Shown here piece after piece: positions 44,178-53,844 of a stretch of DNA of 64,000 bases; the stretch's first letter is position 1; each line of letters opens with the position of its first letter. The stretch is taken from NCBI GenBank assembly GCA_018824305.1, contig JAHJGM010000009.1, positions 160,500 to 224,499 on the forward strand, given 5' to 3'. Source of the DNA: a bacterium (lineage in GTDB: Bacteria; Campylobacterota; Campylobacteria; Campylobacterales; Sulfurimonadaceae). The translations under genes were made by a program, and so were the position numbers. The notes beneath the pieces were generated by a model. The model saw only the letters and a list, made by a program, of their open reading frames with translations. It was not told the origin of the DNA and made no database searches.

Positions 44178-47100
44178 CCAATGCTTTTTTCAAGAGTTTC
44201 ACGGTAAAACACACTCCCTTATCTACATTTTTAGCCTCTATGCTTCCGTGCAGATGGTCTTCTATGATCGATTTACTCATATAAAGACCAAGACCTGTTC
44301 CCGTTTTCTCGTCTTTAGTCGTGAAATAGGGCTCGAATATCTTAGGAAGCACCTCTTCATCGATTCCCCCTCCGTTGTCGCATATTTCAGTATAGACATA
44401 CTCCGTATCTTCATATAATGTGATCTTCAATAAGGCATCTTTGATGTTATTGGATACCATCGCATCTTTTGCATTGGTGATGATATTGACAAATACCTGC
44501 ATCAATTCACGTGGATAGGCATCGATCTCCGAGCCGGAATCGTTCACGATCTTATAATCGATATTATTGTTTTTTAGACTGTCTTTGACGATCGAAAAAG
44601 TCTCATCCAAAACATCAGATAATTTGACTTTTGAGATCTCTTTGTCCGGTTTAAAAAAGTTTCTAAAGTCATCAATTGTTTTGGATAGGTGTTTCGTCTG
44701 GTCAATGATCTCTTCGGCATATTTTTTTCCGTCTTCCAATTTGAACTCTTCTAGACTTAAGTCAAGCAGCATGTTGTTCGCGATCATTGAGACCACACTG
44801 ATGGGTTGTCTCCACTGATGCGCTATCATGCTTATCATCTCGCCCATCGCAGCGTGGCGTGACTGGGCAAGCATCATCTCGTCTTTTCTTTTGAGTTCCG
44901 TAATGTCTGTAGCGGATGAGATGACTGTATGCTTGCCGTCTATCATCCCTAAGGGAGCGGAGCTAAACTGCCATGTAAGTATATTTCTATTTTTATTTAT
45001 AAATGTGAACTCCCCGTCATCGACTTTGGCGGTAATACTATAAAGAGACTGTACGTGTTCTTTGACACGGCTCTTCATAGCAGGATCCTCATATATTTTA
45101 TCTATAAACTCAAATACGGTAGGGGTCTCCTGTATCGAATAACCTGTAGCATCTATCCAAGCCTGGTTTAGCATAATGATCTTGCCGTCATCGGTGTGCA
45201 GGACGATCGGATTAGGCGATTCTTTGATAATCGTCTCAAGCTCCGCTTTTTTTTGTTTGAGTGCCAAAATAGAATCCTCTTTTTCCGTTACGTCTTCATG
45301 TGTAATAACAATATTTTTGATATTGCCTGCCGAGTCTTTCAGCGGATAGAGACGCGTATTTAACTTGCGGATTCTTCCTGGACCTCCGGCTTCTGTCGAA
45401 CCTCTTGAATCGAATTCGTAGATGGGAACGACTACGCTTTCTCCCGCATAAGCTCTCTTGATATATTCGAGTAGACCTCTGTTTTTAACTTCTTCGCTTT
45501 TGAAAAGATTAAATTTATTGAGTGTTAAACTTGCAGGAAATCCCCACAGTACTTCATAAGCATGGTTTACTTCGATCTGCGTACCCTCTAGATCATAGAT
45601 CTCTATGACAGAAGGAGATTCTTTCATTAATTGCTTAAACTGTTTTTCGCTTTCATGCAATAATTTTTCAGCTCGCTTTCTATCCGTTATATCTTGTATG
45701 AAGCCTTTGACTTTGAGAGGTCTGTTGTTTTGGTCATATTCCACTTCGGCGATAGAACTGATGATCTTAGCGGGAGTTTTATCAAAGGGGTGGATCTTAA
45801 ACTCAAGATTGTACTCCGTGCCTTTTTCCAAAAGATCGATTAAAGCCTGATGAACACATTCTCTCTCGGGAATGCAGCTCTCAACCCTCTCTATGCTGAA
45901 AGCATCGGAATCCTCTTTAAAACCGTAGATCCGTTTGGCTTCCGTAGAACCCCAAAACTCCTGCGTATCAAGTATATATTCCCAACTTCCGACATGACCT
46001 ATCTTTTCTGTTTCTTCATATCGTATCTGAGTGGCTTTTAGGGAGTCTTCTATTACTTTTTCCTTAGTGATATCGACAGAGTTGCCCACAAGACCTATGA
46101 TATTGCCTTTTGAATCAAACAGAGGAGATTTTACGGTCAAGAGATAGATTTTTTGACCGTCTGGGTATGTGACCCATTCAAAATTGGATCTTGTCATTTT
46201 ATCACTCAGCATCCTTATATCGTTCTTTCTGAAAAGATCAGCCATCTCTTTATCTACGATATCATAATCACTCTTGCCTATGATCTCGTCTGTCGATTTT
46301 CCGATAAATTTTTCAAAAGCCTTGTTGCAGGCGATATAGGTAAAGTCAGTATCTTTTACGAAAATCAGATTTTCAACACTGTTGACGGTATTGCTGTACA
46401 GCTCTTTGAGCTCTTCGATATTTTTCTCCGTTTTTATATGCTTGAGAGCATAGGAGATATCTTTTGCCACCTCTTCTAAAAGCAGTACTTCATCGTCATA
46501 TTTTATCTGTTTTTCATTTACGGAAAGGGTTAGATACCCGATGATCGTATCACCGTCTTTTAAAGCTACATTAAAAGTTCCATTTCCGCCGTAAAGGTTA
46601 AACAGGGGACATTTGGAACAGTTTTCATCACTTTTTTCCGTAAAAGAGCAGGTCGTATGGGTTTGGATGGTTTTTTCTATGCAGGTAGGAGTCCAGCCGC
46701 TTTGGATCTTTTCTTTCAGCAGAAGAAGGTCTCTCTTTGCATTTGAGCCTGCAATATACTCTACTCTCTGTTCTTCATCGATCAGTACGATCCATGCACC
46801 TTCAAATATATGTTTGGAAGCTAAAATATTGCAACATTCCTGAAGAAGAATATTTATATCTTTTTCTCTTACGATCAGTTGATTTACACTCTGTATAACC
46901 GCTAGAACACCGGTCAAATGTTGACTTCTGATTATGTATTTTGAAACTTTATGAATACTGAAATAGGCTACGAAGATAAATATGAATGTAAGTATTGCGA
47001 TGATTAAGAACTCGGTCAGTTTAAAATCTTTATAAAATGCATTTGATTGTGCCATAAAACCGCGAGCTTGTCCTTGTGCATATTCATAAATACCCGATAT

Positions 47101-47592
47101 TGAAATTTCCAGTTTCGATATATAAGCCGATTCTTTTGTTTCGGCCATATTTACGGCTTCTATGCGTTGGCCGTTTTTTATGAGAAAGATGATCTTGTAA
47201 CGGGTTTCTTGCCATTCGTCTAAAAGCTTTTGCATCTCTTGTTGCTGTTGTGCTCCCTCTTCACCGAGTATTCTCTCTTTGATGATCGTCGCATACTGGA
47301 CAATGTGCTTTTCATGCTGATCTATATGCTGAATCAAAACATCTCTTTCCTGTGGTGTAATATCCATTGTTATGACATGAACATCTTTATGGATCTTTAA
47401 TATTTCGGATTTTAAATTCAATGCCGCATTTGAGACTTGAAGCGGGTGCTCATAAATCTTGGAAGTTATGATATGGATACCGGTTGCTTGATAAAAAGTA
47501 AAGAATAACAATCCGACAGAAACAGTCCCAAGCAGAATAAATGCGGACAGGATGACGCGGATCTCTTTTTTTATTTTATGAGTTATTGACAT
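44170..47592 (-). CDS. Hybrid-free sensor histidine kinase: 4HB, GAF, four PAS
   Basis: The 1140 residues comprise TM1 (about 13-33), a periplasmic four-helix-bundle-like domain (about 40-188), TM2 (about 194-214), GAF (about 225-385) with four cysteines (304, 315, 325, 328), PAS domains (about 395-515, 520-640, 645-770, 780-900), HisKA with phospho-acceptor His925 in AHQWRQP, and HATPase with N-box [15 protein letters not shown] and [10 protein letters not shown]. No receiver domain is attached. The frame is open to 47697, but ATG 47592 has GAGAGG upstream. It diverges from the REC-PAS-PilZ gene, a possible partner. Its stop lies inside the end of lpxD copy 2. Confidence 0.95.
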   Translation of the reverse strand: MSITHKIKKEIRVILSAFILLGTVSVGLLFFTFYQATGIHIITSKIYEHPLQVSNAALNLKSEILKIHKDVHVITMDITPQERDVLIQHIDQHEKHIVQYATIIKERILGEEGAQQQQEMQKLLDEWQETRYKIIFLIKNGQRIEAVNMAETKESAYISKLEISISGIYEYAQGQARGFMAQSNAFYKDFKLTEFLIIAILTFIFIFVAYFSIHKVSKYIIRSQHLTGVLAVIQSVNQLIVREKDINILLQECCNILASKHIFEGAWIVLIDEEQRVEYIAGSNAKRDLLLLKEKIQSGWTPTCIEKTIQTHTTCSFTEKSDENCSKCPLFNLYGGNGTFNVALKDGDTIIGYLTLSVNEKQIKYDDEVLLLEEVAKDISYALKHIKTEKNIEELKELYSNTVNSVENLIFVKDTDFTYIACNKAFEKFIGKSTDEIIGKSDYDIVDKEMADLFRKNDIRMLSDKMTRSNFEWVTYPDGQKIYLLTVKSPLFDSKGNIIGLVGNSVDITKEKVIEDSLKATQIRYEETEKIGHVGSWEYILDTQEFWGSTEAKRIYGFKEDSDAFSIERVESCIPERECVHQALIDLLEKGTEYNLEFKIHPFDKTPAKIISSIAEVEYDQNNRPLKVKGFIQDITDRKRAEKLLHESEKQFKQLMKESPSVIEIYDLEGTQIEVNHAYEVLWGFPASLTLNKFNLFKSEEVKNRGLLEYIKRAYAGESVVVPIYEFDSRGSTEAGGPGRIRKLNTRLYPLKDSAGNIKNIVITHEDVTEKEDSILALKQKKAELETIIKESPNPIVLHTDDGKIIMLNQAWIDATGYSIQETPTVFEFIDKIYEDPAMKSRVKEHVQSLYSITAKVDDGEFTFINKNRNILTWQFSSAPLGMIDGKHTVISSATDITELKRKDEMMLAQSRHAAMGEMISMIAHQWRQPISVVSMIANNMLLDLSLEEFKLEDGKKYAEEIIDQTKHLSKTIDDFRNFFKPDKEISKVKLSDVLDETFSIVKDSLKNNNIDYKIVNDSGSEIDAYPRELMQVFVNIITNAKDAMVSNNIKDALLKITLYEDTEYVYTEICDNGGGIDEEVLPKIFEPYFTTKDEKTGTGLGLYMSKSIIEDHLHGSIEAKNVDKGVCFTVKLLKKALAI

Positions 47593-47777
47593 AAAAACCT
47601 CTCTTTGTGTTGATATCAATAATATGACTTTAAACTTGTTTATATAATATTGATAAAGAATACATGTAGTATTATTGTAGCCAATTATTATAAGCATTTG
47701 CTAGTGAACAAAATTATTTTATTTATAATCAACTTGTGATATTATAAGTGAGGTAAAATGATAAAAGGTGATATTTG

Positions 47778-49277
47778 ATGGCAGATTTGAAGCAGTTAAA
47801 ATTAGAAGCAGAGGGTTTTAACGTTTTATATGTTGAAGACAATGATGCGCTCAGGGCAAATGCGCAGAATCTGCTGAATAAAATATTTTCACATGTAGAT
47901 GTCGCCGTAAATGGGCAGGAAGGATTGGCTTTATTTAAGGCTAAAAGACACCAGATCGTTATAACCGACATTAAAATGCCGAAAATGGACGGGCTTGAGA
48001 TGGGTTCGCAGATCCATCAGCTCTCTCCAAAAACTCAAATAATCATCATGTCCGCTTTTGATGACAAAGATAACCTGTTTAAATCGATAGAACTCAGTGT
48101 TTTTCGATTTTTGAAAAAACCTGTAAATGTCCATGAACTGGCGGATGTCCTTTTTTTGGTAATGAAAAAGATACAAAGCGAGCAAAACTCGGAACTTTTT
48201 TCTGCAAATCTTGAAAATATCTTTAATTATCAAGCATCTATGATCCTTATGTTAAAAGGAAATAAGCCCGTTTTTGCCAATCAGGTGATGCTGGATTTTT
48301 TTGAAGTCAAAGATATAGCGGAGGGTGTGGAAAAATACAAAGATTTCGGAAATCTTTTTTTAGAACATGAGGGGTTTTTATATAACAAGGCGGGTAAAAA
48401 CTGGCTTGAAGAGATACTAACCAGCGGTCAAAAACTTTATAACGTAAAACTCAAAGATAAAAAAGGCAATATCCGACATTTTGTTTTGAAATATCAGGAG
48501 ATACCCGATAAAAAAGATTATGCGATCTTGTCTTTGGACGATGTGACAGAACTTAATCTTTTAGGGACGTTTGACGCAGTGCAAAAGGGAGATCTTGAAA
48601 AAGAGACTCGGGATATCTACAAGTTCCTTGAGGTCATTCAAAGAAATCATGCAAAAATCACCATGCATAACTTTTATAAAGGCCTGAGCATAACAAGCGA
48701 TGCACAGGTAGAAGAGATAAAAGACAACAGTGTTGTATTTAAGACAAGCTATTTACAGCAAAAAGCGATACAACATGAAAAGCAAAGCCTCTTTGTCGCC
48801 GAGATATTTCCACATGCTGTGAATCTGTCTGAGATCGTCAATATCAGTTTTGACAAGAAGCTTATCGAGTTTAAAAATATCCATTTCACAGAGTCCTCGC
48901 CGATAAGCAGAAATACGGTTCGCGTTATCCCCGAAGAGAATCATAAAGTCACCCTTTTTATCAAAGAGAAAAAGTTTGTCGGAGAGATCAAAATAGAGGA
49001 TATTTCTATAAATGCCGTTAAACTCCGACTTGATTCACTTCCTGCCGATCTGGAAGAGGGCGATGAAGTGATGCTCGATATCACCTTGTATCCGGATCAA
49101 AAACCGTTTATGTTAAACACAAAAGCAAAGCTCTTTAAAAAATATATGGAAAAGAAGCATTTTCATTTAGTGTGTATATTGGAGTATGAAATCGAAAAAA
49201 GAAAGGAGATCGTCAACTATGTCACAAAAAGACAGATGGCGATAATCAGGGAATTTAAAGGTATGAACAATGAATGA
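47778..49277 (+). CDS. Response regulator with PAS-like and PilZ domains
   Basis: The 499 residues comprise a receiver domain (about 12-130) with phospho-acceptor Asp64 in ITDIKMPKMDG and Lys in FLKKPVN, a PAS-like middle domain (about 145-260), and a C-terminal PilZ-like domain with RNTVR (378-382) as RxxxR and DIS (408-410) as DxS. The PilZ match lacks the usual Gly after DxSxx (Ala instead). If functional it would bind c-di-GMP, so the protein could join a phosphorelay to c-di-GMP. ATG 47778 follows AAAGGTG; TTG 47775 is less likely. It overlaps the next gene by eight bases. Confidence 0.85.
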   Translation: MADLKQLKLEAEGFNVLYVEDNDALRANAQNLLNKIFSHVDVAVNGQEGLALFKAKRHQIVITDIKMPKMDGLEMGSQIHQLSPKTQIIIMSAFDDKDNLFKSIELSVFRFLKKPVNVHELADVLFLVMKKIQSEQNSELFSANLENIFNYQASMILMLKGNKPVFANQVMLDFFEVKDIAEGVEKYKDFGNLFLEHEGFLYNKAGKNWLEEILTSGQKLYNVKLKDKKGNIRHFVLKYQEIPDKKDYAILSLDDVTELNLLGTFDAVQKGDLEKETRDIYKFLEVIQRNHAKITMHNFYKGLSITSDAQVEEIKDNSVVFKTSYLQQKAIQHEKQSLFVAEIFPHAVNLSEIVNISFDKKLIEFKNIHFTESSPISRNTVRVIPEENHKVTLFIKEKKFVGEIKIEDISINAVKLRLDSLPADLEEGDEVMLDITLYPDQKPFMLNTKAKLFKKYMEKKHFHLVCILEYEIEKRKEIVNYVTKRQMAIIREFKGMNNE

Positions 49278-50028
49278 GAAAGAAAAAATCTTATATGATG
49301 ACGGAACCCACAAATTTGTTATGTTTAACTTTGACGATGAAGCGCATGAAGACTCTTTTTTGTCTGTGAACCAGTATCTTATCGTGCAAAACGGTGCGGG
49401 AGTCTTGATAGATCCGGGAAGCGAAGCTATCTTTGATGAATTAAGCGAGGCGGTAAGCAGACATGTGGACATAGCAGATATAAAATTTATTTTTCTATCC
49501 CATCAAGACCCGGATGTATCTAGTTCCATTACACAGTGGAGTATTACCACACAAGCTAAATTCATAATGTCGGGCTTATGGGTTCGGTTTATGAGTCATT
49601 ACGGCTTTATGGAACTATCTAGGATCATGAGTCTGCCGGACAGGGGTGCAAAGATTAATTTCGGTAAGGATTACCTTAGATTTCTGCCGGCACATTTTTT
49701 ACACTCTCCGGGAAATTTTTCTTTGTATGATTCACGTTCAAAGATTCTGTTTTCAGGGGATATCGGTGCTGCCATTATCGCTTCACCCGATGATTATAAA
49801 CATGTAGAGGATTTTGAAGAACATAAGCAGGCAATGCTGGGATTTCATAAACGTTACATGGGTTCAAACAGAGTTTGCCGTGCATGGGTAGGGAGTGTCA
49901 GAAAACTTGATATCGACAAAATCGCTCCGCAACACGGGTTTATTTTTGAAGGGGAAAATGTACCTTTATTCTTAAACTGGTTCGAAGAGCTGAAATGCGG
50001 AAGTGATTTTTTAGAAGAACTTTATTAA
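49270..50028 (+). CDS. Diiron metallo-beta-lactamase-fold protein, ODP type
   Basis: This 252-residue protein has the flavodiiron-type MBL fold without flavodoxin. Ligand positions fit flavodiiron numbering closely: His78-x-Asp80-x-Asp82 (HQDPD), His145, Asp164 in SGDIG and His222 in PQHG. The usual Glu is Asp, and the His after the second Asp is Val. This is the pattern of the oxygen-binding diiron proteins (ODP) described near chemotaxis and c-di-GMP genes in other bacteria. It lies between two response-regulator genes, so it may be an oxygen or redox sensor for them (inference). Confidence 0.88.
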   Translation: MNEKEKILYDDGTHKFVMFNFDDEAHEDSFLSVNQYLIVQNGAGVLIDPGSEAIFDELSEAVSRHVDIADIKFIFLSHQDPDVSSSITQWSITTQAKFIMSGLWVRFMSHYGFMELSRIMSLPDRGAKINFGKDYLRFLPAHFLHSPGNFSLYDSRSKILFSGDIGAAIIASPDDYKHVEDFEEHKQAMLGFHKRYMGSNRVCRAWVGSVRKLDIDKIAPQHGFIFEGENVPLFLNWFEELKCGSDFLEELY

Positions 50029-50058
50029 TATAGAAATTATGAAAAACTTGGAGCGTAT

Positions 50059-51549
50059 ATGATTGATGCACTGATGTTAAGAGAACTTTGTTCAACATTA
50101 AATGTACTATATGTCGAAGACGATATCTCTATACAAACTTTTATGCTCCGATATCTTGAGAAGTTTTTTTCCTCCGTCGTCGTTGCAAATAATGGGCAAG
50201 AAGGGTTGCAAGCATATCAAAAAGAGAGTTTTGATATCGTAATTACCGATTTGTCTATGCCGGTGATGAACGGATTTGATATGATCACTGAGATAAAAAA
50301 AATCAAACCGGATCAATCCATCTTGATAACAACGGCACACTCCGAATCGGATTATATGTTTAGTGCTATCAAAATCGGGATCGATGGCTATATTATAAAA
50401 CCGTTTGAGTATGAGCAGTTAAATCAGGAACTCTATAAGATAACAGATAAGCTAAAACAGTATAAAGAGAACGAAGAGTATAAAAATCATCTCTCGGAAA
50501 TGGTCGAGGCAAGAACGAAAGAACTCCAAAATGCCTTATCGTTTCAAATACAAAACTATGATGAAACGCTTCATGCTATGGTAGAAATGATAGAAGAGCG
50601 TGACACGTACACCGCAGGACACAGCAAACGCGTAGCTACGTATTCGAAGATGATAGCGTGCGAGATGGGTTACGGCGAAGAGGAGTGTCTGAAAATATAT
50701 CAGGCAGGCATCTTGCATGATGTCGGCAAGGTCGCCACGCCAGACGCTATTTTACTCAATCCTAAAGGTTTAAACGAGATAGAGTATAAACTGATCAAAG
50801 AGCATGTCGTGATCAGCTATAAGCTCCTAAATTCAATACCGATGTTTAAAGAGTTGGCGGAGATCGTCTACTCGCATCATGAACGATATGACGGAGAGGG
50901 TTATCCGCAAGGTCTCAAAGGGGAAGATGTTCCGCCTCTTTCAAGGATCATGATCGTCGCAGATGCTTTTGATGCGATGACGACTAGCAGGATATATCAA
51001 GCGAGAAAAGGGGTAAAAGAAGCCTTAGCAGAGCTGGAAAGTTTTACATATAAGCAGTTTCATCCCGAAGTCGTAAAAGCAGCGGTCGAAGTTTTAAAAG
51101 ATATACATATAGATAAGAATATCAGTCAGGTTCCAACGACACAGATAGAAAAAGAACGTTTTGCATATTTTTACAAAGATATACTTTGTGATGTCTATAA
51201 TGAAAGCTATCTGGACCTTGTTTTGGCAAAAAACGGTGTTCAAGAGGATGATTATAAGTTTTTGTATTTTTTAGAATTTAAAAGATTCAGCCAATTTAAC
51301 AAAACATACGGCTGGGGCAGAGGAAACGAGTTTTTAAAAACTATAGCAAAACTTTTGAAGGAGACGTTTCAAAAGTCCTTAGTCTTTAGAATATTCGGGG
51401 ATGATTTTGTCATCTTGAGCCGCGAAGAATTGAATACTCCGATGATACAGGAAAAAGTCAAAGAGCATCTAAAAGAGGAACTCGATTATACTCTGCAGGA
51501 GATACGGCTACAGGATAGAAATATCAAGCATATTGAAGAACTGCTTTAA
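50059..51549 (+). CDS. Response regulator with HD-GYP and degenerate GGDEF
   Basis: The 496 residues comprise a receiver (about 10-130; Asp64 in ITDLSMP, Lys in IIKPFE), a coiled linker, an HD-GYP c-di-GMP phosphodiesterase (about 168-345) with GHS, ILHDVGK, HHERYDGEGYP and DAFDAMT, and a C-terminal GGDEF-like domain (about 375-470) whose signature is FGDDF. The HD-GYP site is complete, so it should hydrolyse c-di-GMP when phosphorylated. The GGDEF part still has the FLEFKRFSQFNKTYG substrate strand but is probably inactive or regulatory. The gene lies 30 bases after the ODP gene. Three bases after its stop begins an lpxD remnant. Confidence 0.93.
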   Translation: MIDALMLRELCSTLNVLYVEDDISIQTFMLRYLEKFFSSVVVANNGQEGLQAYQKESFDIVITDLSMPVMNGFDMITEIKKIKPDQSILITTAHSESDYMFSAIKIGIDGYIIKPFEYEQLNQELYKITDKLKQYKENEEYKNHLSEMVEARTKELQNALSFQIQNYDETLHAMVEMIEERDTYTAGHSKRVATYSKMIACEMGYGEEECLKIYQAGILHDVGKVATPDAILLNPKGLNEIEYKLIKEHVVISYKLLNSIPMFKELAEIVYSHHERYDGEGYPQGLKGEDVPPLSRIMIVADAFDAMTTSRIYQARKGVKEALAELESFTYKQFHPEVVKAAVEVLKDIHIDKNISQVPTTQIEKERFAYFYKDILCDVYNESYLDLVLAKNGVQEDDYKFLYFLEFKRFSQFNKTYGWGRGNEFLKTIAKLLKETFQKSLVFRIFGDDFVILSREELNTPMIQEKVKEHLKEELDYTLQEIRLQDRNIKHIEELL

Positions 51550-51552
51550 TTA

Positions 51553-51594
51553 TGGTTGCAACTTCAAGGAAAATTGGCTAGACTTATAAAGTAA
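51553..51594 (+). pseudogene. Remnant of an lpxD 3' end
   Basis: The frame reads WLQLQGKLARLIK then TAA, against [13 protein letters not shown] then TAG at the end of lpxD copy 2 (11 of 13 residues, 34 of 42 bases). Nothing upstream resembles lpxD; the HD-GYP gene ends three bases before. The differences are mostly at third codon positions, which suggests both tails evolved as coding sequence before this one was cut off. No start codon or full domain remains. Confidence 0.8.
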
Positions 51595-51615
51595 AATTAT
51601 AATGGAGGTGTTAAA

Positions 51616-51834
51616 ATGTCTCATAATACAATAGAAACGACGATCCCTTTACACGGTACGAACAAAGGTATTATCTCTATATCAAAAATCGATGAACCGT
51701 ATGGAAAGGGCAGCAATACGGTAGCAAGTATAGGTGTTTCCTTAACGGGCATAGCGAGTGAACCGGACTGGAAAGTCCATATCCCTTTAGAAAATTTAAA
51801 TGATGTTATAGAAGCGCTTACAAAGTTAAAATAG
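51616..51834 (+). CDS. Small protein of unknown function
   Basis: This 72-residue soluble protein has a strong ribosome-binding site (GGAGGTG, six bases before ATG). The sequence has no hydrophobic segment. It looks like a small beta-sheet domain: TTIPLHGTNKGIISISKI, SIGVSLTGIASEPDWKVHIP, and a C-terminal helix. I do not recognise it. It follows the lpxD remnant by 21 bases, so before the signalling block arrived it was probably downstream of lpxD in the ilv-lpxD operon. A hairpin follows. Confidence 0.75.
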   Translation: MSHNTIETTIPLHGTNKGIISISKIDEPYGKGSNTVASIGVSLTGIASEPDWKVHIPLENLNDVIEALTKLK

Positions 51835-51842
51835 GTGGTTTT

Positions 51843-51871
51843 TCCTTACATGCAGTTCTTACATGTAAGGA
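51843..51871. terminator. Bidirectional hairpin between convergent genes
   Basis: TCCTTACATG (51843-51852) and CATGTAAGGA (51862-51871) pair perfectly (10 bp) around a nine-base loop. It separates the 72-residue gene from aspC, which end toward each other. The right arm contains one of the TACATGTA palindromes. Confidence 0.65.
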
Positions 51872-51879
51872 TTATAAGA

Positions 51880-53046
51880 TTATTTAAGACCTTTTACAAA
51901 GCCTTCGATACGTTTGATCCCCTCTTTGATACTATCCATATCAGTTGCAAAACTAAATCTGAAATATCCTTCACTGCCAAAACCGACACCCGGAACAACC
52001 GCAACACCGGTTTGTTCCAACAGATCTTTTGAGAACGCTAAAGAGTCGTTGCTGATCTCTTTGATATTCACAAACAGATAAAAAGCGCCGTCAGGTTTGA
52101 TAACTGAGAGTCCGTCAATTGCATTGAAAAGTTTTACTGCTTCGTCGCGACGCTTTTTAAACTCTACTCTCATCATCTCGATATCTTTGTCAGCACTGCC
52201 GTCTAGCCCTGTGATAGCTGCTTTTTGAGTGATAGAGTTGATATTTGACGTACTTTGGCTTTGAAGTGTTTTTGTCGCTTGTATGATGTCTGTACGGTGT
52301 GCAGCCATATAGCCAAAACGCCATCCTGTCATCGCAACAGATTTACTAAGGCCGTTGATCGTAATGGTACGTTTGTACATATCTTCGCTGACCGCCGCTG
52401 AAGATGTGAACTCACCGTCATAGATCAGTTTTTCATACATCTCATCACTCGCAACGATGATATCGGTTCCCTCTAAAACTTTTCCGAGTGCGACAAGCTC
52501 ATCTCTTGTATAAACCGAACCTGTCGGGTTAGAAGGAGAAGTGATGACGATCATCTTTGTTTTTGACGTGATAGCATTTTTTAACTGCTCAGGAGTCATC
52601 TTAAATCCTGAAGCATCATCTGTCATGATCTCGATCGGTGTCCCGCCGCAGTATTTTACAAGCTCAGGATATGTGACCCAGTACGGAGCAGGGATGATGA
52701 CTTCGTCTCCCTCTTCGACGATCGCTGAAAACAGGTTGAACAAAGAGTGTTTAGCACCGTTGTTTACGATAACTTGATTTGGAGCGTATGTAAGAGAGTT
52801 TTCTCTTTGAAGCTTGTCTATGATCGCTTTTTTAAGTGCTGGGATTCCGTCGACTGCCGTGTATTTAGTAAAACCATCATTGATTGCTTTGATCGCTGTG
52901 TCTTTAATGACTTGAGGAGTGTCAAAATCCGGTTCGCCGGCAGAAAAACTCAGGATATCTTTTCCTTGTGCTTTTAGCTCTTGTGCAAGGTTGGATACGG
53001 CGATAGTGATAGACTCAGATAGGGCATTGATACGTTTAGTAAGCAT
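51880..53046 (-). CDS. aspC: Aspartate/aromatic-type PLP aminotransferase
   Basis: This 388-residue class I/II aminotransferase moves amino groups between aspartate (or similar) and 2-oxoglutarate. The PLP lysine is in NGLSKSVAMTGWRFGY (about 233), and substrate-binding stretches include SAGEPDFDTP, ITSPSNPTGSVY and the C-terminal Arg region GYFRFSFA. It is the first of the conserved set leading to flgA as read by position, though transcribed last. An 87-base gap with no clear signal separates it from cysE. Confidence 0.92.
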   Translation of the reverse strand: MLTKRINALSESITIAVSNLAQELKAQGKDILSFSAGEPDFDTPQVIKDTAIKAINDGFTKYTAVDGIPALKKAIIDKLQRENSLTYAPNQVIVNNGAKHSLFNLFSAIVEEGDEVIIPAPYWVTYPELVKYCGGTPIEIMTDDASGFKMTPEQLKNAITSKTKMIVITSPSNPTGSVYTRDELVALGKVLEGTDIIVASDEMYEKLIYDGEFTSSAAVSEDMYKRTITINGLSKSVAMTGWRFGYMAAHRTDIIQATKTLQSQSTSNINSITQKAAITGLDGSADKDIEMMRVEFKKRRDEAVKLFNAIDGLSVIKPDGAFYLFVNIKEISNDSLAFSKDLLEQTGVAVVPGVGFGSEGYFRFSFATDMDSIKEGIKRIEGFVKGLK

Positions 53047-53133
53047 GGTTATACCTTAGGTGAAATTAATTGTGAAATTATACCAAAAATATTGAGATCT
53101 CCGAATAAATCATGCATATTCGAAGAGGAGGAT

Positions 53134-53835
53134 TTAATTCTTCATAGACTTGATAAAGGACTCGTAGATCTTTTCTAATTCTATATCTTTTTCAAGGAGG
53201 TTTTTATCATCTTCCATGATGATGTGCTCTAAGATAGCGACACGTTTGAGAAGGTATTCAAACATCTCTTTGTTGATATCAGGAAGCATGTTATGCATAA
53301 ACGGGTCTTTACAGCGGCCTTTTTCTATAGTATGCGCAGGGATACCGATAGCAGTCGAACAAGCGGGTACATTCCTAACGACAACAGAGTTCGCACCGAT
53401 CTTTGAGTGTTCGCCGATCGTGATGTTTCCCAGTACTTTTGCACCTGCACCGATGACGACATTATTTCTAATCGTCGGGTGACGTTTTCCCGGTTCTAAA
53501 CTGACACCGCCGAGCGTGACACCTTGATAGATAAGGACATCATCTTCGATGATCGTGGTTTCACCGATCACGACACCAAAACCGTGGTCGATAAAAACAT
53601 GTTTGCCGATCGTCGCAGCAGGGTGGATGTCGATATTTGTCACTATCTGATTGATACCCATGATCATACGGGCAAGGTTCTTAAACCCTTTTTTGTGAAG
53701 TCTGTTTGCCAATCTATACCATGCGATTGCCCAGACTCCCGGATAATTAAATAAAAAGTTTGTGTATGACGTAAGCGCCGGATCGTTTTTATAAGCGTTT
53801 GTAAAATCTTCTTTTATTTCACTAAATAATCCCAC
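53134..53835 (-). CDS. cysE: Serine O-acetyltransferase
   Basis: This enzyme makes O-acetylserine from serine and acetyl-CoA for cysteine synthesis. The 233 residues have an N-terminal helical domain and a hexapeptide-repeat beta helix with the family sequence IDIHPAATIGKHVFIDHG, GVTLGG, and GAGAKVLGNITIG. A C-terminal extension of about 50 charged residues is longer than in the shortest forms. It lies nine bases after speA. Confidence 0.95.
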   Translation of the reverse strand: MGLFSEIKEDFTNAYKNDPALTSYTNFLFNYPGVWAIAWYRLANRLHKKGFKNLARMIMGINQIVTNIDIHPAATIGKHVFIDHGFGVVIGETTIIEDDVLIYQGVTLGGVSLEPGKRHPTIRNNVVIGAGAKVLGNITIGEHSKIGANSVVVRNVPACSTAIGIPAHTIEKGRCKDPFMHNMLPDINKEMFEYLLKRVAILEHIIMEDDKNLLEKDIELEKIYESFIKSMKN

Positions 53836-53844
53836 TAAAAGCCT

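Noticed and set aside
47593..47697. 35-residue upstream extension of the PAS kinase
   Set aside because: The extension is not like a signal peptide and lacks a ribosome-binding site; ATG 47592 has GAGAGG and gives the normal first helix.
47717..47745. Sequence resembling the pstS Pho repeat (TAATCAACTTGTGAT)
   Set aside because: The second half is imperfect and the flanking genes have no tie to phosphate; probably chance in AT-rich DNA.
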